DNA of 64,000 bases from Mucidula mucida. Taxonomy: Eukaryota > Basidiomycota > Agaricomycetes > Agaricales > Physalacriaceae. Each line of letters begins with the position of its first letter. Positions within the stretch are counted from its first letter, which is position 1. Shown here in pieces: positions 58,101 to 64,000 of the stretch. The stretch lies in contig JADNYV010000013.1 of NCBI GenBank assembly GCA_015501055.1, positions 422,144-486,143 on the forward strand, read 5' to 3'. The notes beneath the pieces were generated by a model, which saw only the letters and a program-made list of their open reading frames with translations, searched no databases and was not told where the DNA came from. A program made the position numbers and the translations under genes.

Positions 58101-59099
58101 CGATCGTGTAAAGGAGCTAGCGCGGAATCGTAGCAGCCTGCAAGAGCTCGCTGTGTTCGTGTCCGAAAAACTTCGGCCCCAAGCCCGGACACCAGAGGCG
58201 TCTACGAATCTTCAGATCATTCTGAAGTTGTGCCTTGCTGGCCTGATAGGAAGCTTCGACCTCTCTAATTTGACGAGTCCTCATCTCTGTAGTGGCTATC
58301 CTTATTATGGTGGCGGACGTAACCATTCGGCAATGGAGCTGCTCAAGTTATGCTTCACTCTACAGCTCCCTGCCGATGCGAATCGGGTGCTCGCGCAATT
58401 CCTTGCCCTACCGAAATCGAACGAAGCTGTCTACATCAAATCTGGTCTGGTACCTTTCCTCAAAGATCTGCCCACTTTTCTGGCCACGCAGCACACGTCG
58501 CTGGTCGCTGCTCCCTACTCGCTTTTCGCGGCGGAAGTCGTGAAGAAGTTCACTAGGCACGTTTTCGGCCCAAAACCTTCCCAGTCAGTTTCTCCTCAGG
58601 AATTGAGAGCCATAGGATGCGGCTGCGCGGTGTGCGATAAGCATTTGGTTCCATTCTTGACAAGCAACAGTGTAACGGCAAGTATCAGGGAGAAGCAGAA
58701 GGATCGTATACATTTAGAGCAGCGCCTATCTCGAACGCAAGGCTGGGGTTTATCTGGACCACAATTCGACATGTTAGCCCGCATACACTGCAGGTGTGTT
58801 GTTTCCTGTCCAGGTTGATCCGCATCTTACGATCTCGTTTAGGTCACAAAGCCTCAGCGCATGGTTGCGCTTGGGCAGTGGGTAGGAAATCAGACGGAGG
58901 GAAAGAGGAATGTTCTTGGGAATGCAGCACAGCAGCAGCAAGTGCTTGGGCCGGACTACGTATGGGTGGCGGGGACTATTGGTGGAACAGCCAGGCTCCT
59001 GCGTTGCCCCTCGCTATGACTCATGTGAACGGTGTGACTGCGAAGCGTCCTTCGGATGCGGCTGGTGTCGGGCAGGCGAAGAAACCTCGTTTGTCGTAA
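55149..59099 (+). CDS. Large prolyl-4-hydroxylase-like (2OG-Fe(II) oxygenase superfamily) protein
   Basis: It starts MEAIEDWDTYAGANIDDEKP. Exon 2 carries LNLDGLGSVGLPLSERDARA, the family lead-in. VHFDNPQWNYWIM follows, and after three small introns YGLLSVVLPSRHTGGQIRIV, then GYVVCLSYELNYL, where the distal half of the double-stranded beta-helix lies. An acidic tract (DDSDLEADDDDDVPQLIP) precedes the long C-terminal region, which in this family is helical and ends in a basic AKKPRLS. The usual metal-site HxD of the YETG-PHQDTEK stretch is not seen; the nearest is HAD across an intron, so it may be inactive. Frame changes near 57295 and 58975 lack clear introns. A truncated copy of its 5' end lies at 21 kb. 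Confidence 0.6.
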
Positions 59100-59373
59100 A
59101 ATGCTTGATTTTTTTGATGGACGTTATCGTATAACTCGTTATTCTGTATCTTATTCTGTTCTTGTATTGTATATTAGTCTTGGGAATATTCTGTCAATCT
59201 TTGTACGGAGAGAGAGGCTGTTGTCAATCTTTCGATTTACGGTCGTATTGCCTTCTAACAAGCTTCGGCGGTTTGTTACCCTCCAGTACGGCGTAAGGAA
59301 GCGGACAAAATAGACGAACTCCCAGTACATTTTGGTTTCACAGTAGTCAACAACCTATACACAGAATTACGCC

Positions 59374-61853
59374 CTACAAAGAATCCAGCGAATGTAGGAT
59401 GATCGGGATCTCATTCCGTCCAGGATCGTCTTCATCCCGATGGACCCAAGCTTGCAGGCTCGATGAGATTTTCAACGACATTTTCAGGTGCGGAGGAGTG
59501 TCGAAGCTGAATTGTTCGATCAAAGAGCTCAGAATGACCTGAGAAAGCCGTTTAATTCAGGCAATATGGCAAACTTTTTCAGCTCACCTTGAAATTGAAG
59601 ATTGCTGCATCGATGAAAGCATCAATGCGAGAAGAGAACATCGTTAACAGGGATGACATACCTAACTGGCTCCCCACACAGCTCCTTGGGCCGTCGCTAA
59701 AGGCAAGCATATTCCCCCAACCAGCAGGAAGACACTCAGACGGCGGCAGCTTCTCGAGCCAGCGTTCAGGTCGGAAAGTGTCGGCGTCCTTCCAGATATC
59801 ATCCTGGCGATGTATTGCGATGATTGGGATAATGACCGTCTATTCGCAGTCTTAATAACCTTGAAGGTCGTAAAAAGCACTCTTATGACACACCTGGCCA
59901 GCACGAACAACAAGGTCCTTCGACATGGTACCATTCGCAAGCTTCACTGCCCGGTGCAAGGGAATTACGTCGTCCTTTGTAGCGGTACGCTCCATGTAAG
60001 GAAGGCCAGGGTACAGGCGTAGTCTGGCAGTCGTTAGCTTCGGGTCAACACCCAGATAAATACTCACGTTTCCTTTAATACAGCGTCAAGATACTCCATA
60101 CGATGCTGGAGATCGTGGTATGTCGGTTCGCCGTTGAGCGCCCTAAGCTCTTCGCGTAGCCTCCTCTGCTTTTCAGGGTGGCGAGCTAGCTCCCATATGG
60201 CAAACCCGACAGTCATCGTTGTACTCTCAAAGCCGGCGATGCTGTGTACTGCTTAGAAGGAAGTCGTCAGAGTTGGTAGACGCATACATGAAAGTAGATA
60301 TCTAGATTCAAGTAAGCCCTGCGAGTCGCGCAAGCTGGGTCATACGCACATGCTCGTAAAGTTCGGTCCGAGATATCTTCTCTTCTTCAGCAGCTAGGAC
60401 TAAGTAAAGTTCAGAGTAGAGTTTCACGCCCTCTAAGGTGCTTACGAAGCCTAGTGAGTAGATCTCCCTTCTCTTTCTGGCGATGCTCGTCCATCAACGT
60501 GCGATTTCTGGCAACTAGCTCGCGCGCTACACCGTCCTGAGTTACATCAGTCGCGCTAAGTAGAACAAGGTCGGGAATGTACCTGTATAGTACGCTTAGC
60601 TAAACTTTGTCCTTGGATGGCTGCTATCGGGAGGTGATTGAGGAATGTAAACCGCCGAAGAAGCATGAGAGTCTAGCGAGGTGGCTCAGTTATAACAAAA
60701 GAGCTGATCGAGCTCATATTGGCTCACCAGGAAACCGATATATCGCGCGATAGCTTGAACGCCGGTTTTCCTGGCATTTAAGATGTTCTGTGCCTCAAGA
60801 TTGTTGCCTCCTTCGAAATCATGTAGGAGTGCCTGCCAGTGAAAGTTCCAGCTTGACGGCTAAGCTTCAGTGATGCAGGGAGCTAGAACATACCACTCGT
60901 CCTACGATATTCAAGCTGGCACAGTTTTCATCAGCATGGTAAAAAGAGGGCAGGGATATCATACGTTGCTTTTCCTGTCCAGTCCACGATGTTGACCTCT
61001 GAATCCTTGCCCTGCTTCCGTACGAAGGTAACAAGATCTTGAGTCACCTAGCATGCTAGGATGAGCAATACGATCGATACCGAAAATAGAGCTCTTACGC
61101 GTCCCGCCGCCTCTAGGATATCCCCAGACATTGCCTTGATGTTGTCCACTCTTGAAAGTAAAATGTTAGCGGCATAAGACACAACGCAAAAATGTATTCT
61201 TACGTTAGTGCCGGTCTAGCTAGACGCCGCATACGTTTGTGTTCATCTTCTCCCTCTACCCAGCCAAGTCCTTTTCCAAGAAGGCGCGCAATACGCGGCC
61301 GGACGACAATGCTGTGATCCAATGGCATGGCTCAACGTCAAAGAAGTGGAAAGGCTGTGATTACACACGATAGTCGAAAACTCGCTTTTGTAAGATGTAA
61401 GTAATGGCGACGGGGTCGCAGAGCACTAGCTGTGCGGCGATTTCAAGTCAACGTCAAATCACGAAACCTGCCATAAACGTACGATATCCGGAGCCTACGA
61501 CTCTTAGCTTTCGAACTCAGAATCACGAGAAGACTTACTCCAAACGCTGCCTTGATACGGAACGTTGAACCCACTTCAGTCATCCAATTCCTGATAGCTC
61601 GACCAGGCTGGTTGAAGAAGATGGGTTTTTCATGGCCCCAGAAGAACGTCGGGTCAGCCTACGTGAATATAAGATAAGGGTGCCAGTCCAGCAGTACCAG
61701 ACGAACAGGGAGCGGCAGAAAGTCGATTGAAGAAATCCATTTGGGAGAGATGGCGAATATGAAGACAGCGAGAATGAGGGCAAGAACAGTCGCTAAATGC
61801 TCGTAGACGAAGGATAAAGTAAGCATGAAGGAGATGGGGAAGTCAAGAAACAT
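59374..61853 (-). CDS. Cytochrome P450 monooxygenase
   Basis: It starts MFLDFPISFMLTLSFVYEHL, an N-terminal membrane anchor, followed by ADPTFFWGHEKPIFFNQPG and VGSTFRIKAAFG. The C helix has LGKGLGWVEGEDEHKRMRRL. NIVDWTGKATLNIVGRVGF follows. The I helix is intact: TFIFAGFESTTMTVGFAIWE. The K helix joins across an intron as VLKETLRLYPGLP, giving ExxR. The heme loop is LAFSDGPRSCVGSQL, with the Cys ligand and FxxGxRxCxG. At least ten introns are visible. All core motifs are present, unlike the P450 at 33 kb. It diverges from the UbiA gene with a 1.1 kb gap. The family resembles fungal CYP5150/CYP5037-style enzymes, but the subfamily is a guess. Confidence 0.85.
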
Positions 61854-62935
61854 AAATCCAACTTAAGCCTCATTCTGTCGACGTTATGTCGTTGGTGTGG
61901 GTAACCCAATGCGGAAATTGTTTGCTGACGTTTGTTCTCGGAACGTTCTTCTCGCCATCACCATCAATTACACGTTACCAACCCTTGCACAGATCTACTC
62001 AATGTACAAGCGAACTGGCTTACAGCCGTGGCCCATCACCAAATCCTTCAGATGCATCATCTGAGGGTCAAGACCCCAGGCAGTCCATATCGGTGCTAAG
62101 CGTCTCTCATCAACATATGACTGAACGTTGCAGATTAATCGACAGGCTATGACATGATCAGGACGTGACACAATCATACGTTTGTAAGCCCTCTTCTTTT
62201 CAAACTGACATATCTCCTCAGTTCGATTTGAATGCAGTTACGAGCTTGTTCGAGCTAATTCTCCGCTGCATAGTGCGGAGTCTGCTGCTCTCTTTCGAAG
62301 GGCCTTAGTGGCAGCAACTGCTATCATCAGTACAATCAGTTTTTCTGTCGACTGCGAAGCACTTTCCCCGAAGCTCAAGGATCAGCATGTTTGTATAGAA
62401 TGGCACACAGAGTTGATCTCATCTCAAATTACGTTGTGGGCATAGTGTGACCATCGGTGGACCGTCAGGAACTTGGCCTTTCATCGACGGCTTTACACGG
62501 GAACGACACCAACAATTCGCAATTTACGCAGGCACGTCGCCTAACTTCTCCCGCAACTTCTTGCTAGTCATGAGTTGATATCGGTTCAATTCATCGAAGC
62601 GTTTACGAGGCCTCGCGCCTGGATTGACAGTACCTCGTCATTCTCATGGTGATATTTGGACGGAGCGCCTGTGATTATTTCCTGAAATGGCGACCTCTCG
62701 ACTCGTGTGGTGTCTGGTTCTTGATCTTTGATATCGATTCTCTATCATCAAAATGGCATACGTAGATTTTTCCAAACCGTCCCCGAAGAGTACGAGACAT
62801 CTCATCTCACTGTGAATCTCCTTCTACTGAGGAACACGCGATTAGGCTCGTGATGACAACGAGGAGGACCGATGTCTTTCTAAAAATCGCCTCGTCCGAA
62901 TAGACAAGCTCCTTCGACGATCTCCATGGACGAGG
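61854..62935. other. Divergent spacer between the P450 and the UbiA prenyltransferase
   Basis: No supported gene; the open frame at 61886-62152 has no family resemblance. Both promoters should lie here. Confidence 0.4.
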
Positions 62936-63989
62936 CGTTGCGTTACCACTTCAAAACGCTTTATCTTTTCACAAGATCGGATTACAAGACTATTTTCTTC
63001 CCAGTGGCAAGTCGACTATATACAAAATGTGCTACTCAACAAGTTGTCTAATGTCATCTAGCTTGCATTTGCCACTGCCTCCGCGGTCCATTTCCGTCCG
63101 GTTTTGCTTCTTAGGACCATCGTTTGGATTTGGCTTCATCTACTTCAAGCTAATGTCTCCAATCAGACATTCAGCGGCCACGAAGATAAAGTGAATAAGC
63201 CTTGGCGACCTCTCCCTTCTGGGCGAATCACGGTTGCCACTGCACGTAGATTTCGGTGGTGGTTGATGCTATCTTGCTTGGTGTTGTCAGCTCTGCAAGG
63301 ACCTTGGGCTTTGTTTGCGAGTGGGGCCCTCACAGTTGTAGAAATTCTGCATGACGACCTCGGACTCAGCGGTCATCTGATCTTCAAAACCTCTGTAATG
63401 TTGGCGGCTACACTACATTTGAGCTAGGAGCTAGTATTTGCATGAGTATGGGTCTCCACTCGCAATGCACATGAATGTCTGACGAGAGTGCGCCAGGCTC
63501 ACAGGGAGTACTCGATCGTACCGCGCTAAACGCTCTTGTCTGCAGCGGTGCGGTTATCTTCACGACAATATCTGCACAAGTACGTCACCTCAGCCTTTCC
63601 GAATCTTCGCATTCATTGACTGGCCCCTGAAAGGACTTTGAGGATGTTGAAGGAGACAATCTTTCTGGTAGACGTACACTTCCCATCGTAGCGCCTCTGG
63701 CGTCCCGATACTACATGCTGGTCGTGATTCTTCTTTGGACCCGCATGCTCACGACTCTGTGGCGACTCGGACCTATTTCGAGTACAATGTTCTTGCTTTT
63801 AGGAGTGAGCGTTGCTACGCGATTCCTCTTATTCCACGACCGCAGAGCTCAGAAGATGGATTATCTCTTGTACAATGTAAGCCCTGCTGCTTGGCTGGAA
63901 TATTGACTCAAACATTCATACCTTAGCTCTGGCTCTTTCTTGTCCACGTTCTGCCTTGCAATATTCGGCAAGGTCTCCTCGTTTGGTAA
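62936..63989 (+). CDS. UbiA-family membrane prenyltransferase
   Basis: An integral membrane prenyltransferase that joins a prenyl diphosphate to an acceptor. It starts MDEALRYHFKTLYLFTRSDY then KTIFFP, and an intron (GTGGCAAG to CATCTAG) joins LAFATASAVHF. The first Asp-rich motif is NQTFSGHEDKVNKPWRPLPS, where N and D take the places of the NxxxD site. The second, DFEDVEGDNLSGRRTLPIVA, keeps the D..D..GD spacing. A last exon LWLFLVHVLPCNIRQGLLVW ends at the TAA at 63987-63989. Helices match the nine-helix family, including WALFASGALTVVEIL. The fungal clade matches proteins often near P450 genes and predicted in meroterpenoid pathways; the acceptor is unknown. Confidence 0.83.
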
Positions 63990-64000
63990 ATCATGGATGT

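Overview
The window is nuclear DNA of a filamentous basidiomycete, most likely an Agaricomycete. Almost every gene is cut by many introns of about 45-60 nt with GTRNGY donors and YAG acceptors. Several families are typical of that group: DUF6534-type membrane proteins, a DUF6604 protein, the large prolyl-4-hydroxylase-like family, and multi-intron P450s. No rRNA, tRNA or CRISPR signal was found. All calls rest on reading conserved motifs by eye; exon edges are approximate unless stated.

Layout. (1) 1-18 kb: a 3.8 kb segment at 1-3786 recurs almost base for base at 14233-18014, carrying the C-terminal part of a TRAPPC8/Trs85-type tethering factor. The right copy is joined to a full 5' end (start at 12979) but has three single-base deletions that break its frame; the left copy reads through. 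Between them lie about 9 kb that are poor in genes: a decayed protein kinase, a degenerate ~110-bp tandem array, and minus-strand sequence with intron-like signals. (2) 18-32 kb: a normal gene-dense stretch with an aldo-keto reductase, HemK/PrmC-type methyltransferase, a secreted acidic repeat protein, an isoprenylcysteine-methyltransferase-like protein, an alpha/beta hydrolase, a DUF6534-like membrane protein, an Mpv17/PMP22 protein and a YHM2-type mitochondrial carrier. (3) 32-49 kb: a poorly conserved P450, a small conserved protein, a nitrilase, a Sec39-domain protein, a DUF6604 protein and mitochondrial inner membrane protease Imp1, then a repeat-rich patch with a solo LTR flanked by a 5-bp target duplication and a 488-bp MITE flanked by TA. 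(4) 49-64 kb: a long disordered protein, TFIIIC90, a large 2OG-oxygenase-like protein, a P450 and a UbiA-type prenyltransferase that diverge from each other.

Genes that may work together: TRAPPC8 and Sec39 both act in vesicle tethering; YHM2, Mpv17 and Imp1 are mitochondrial; the P450/UbiA pair at the right edge could be the edge of a small meroterpenoid-type cluster. The strongest unusual signals are structural: the near-identical TRAPPC8 duplication, a promoter-plus-exon copy of the 2OG gene at 21 kb, a C-terminal remnant of the DUF6604 gene, and two non-autonomous mobile elements. I see no convincing new multi-gene defence or biosynthetic system.
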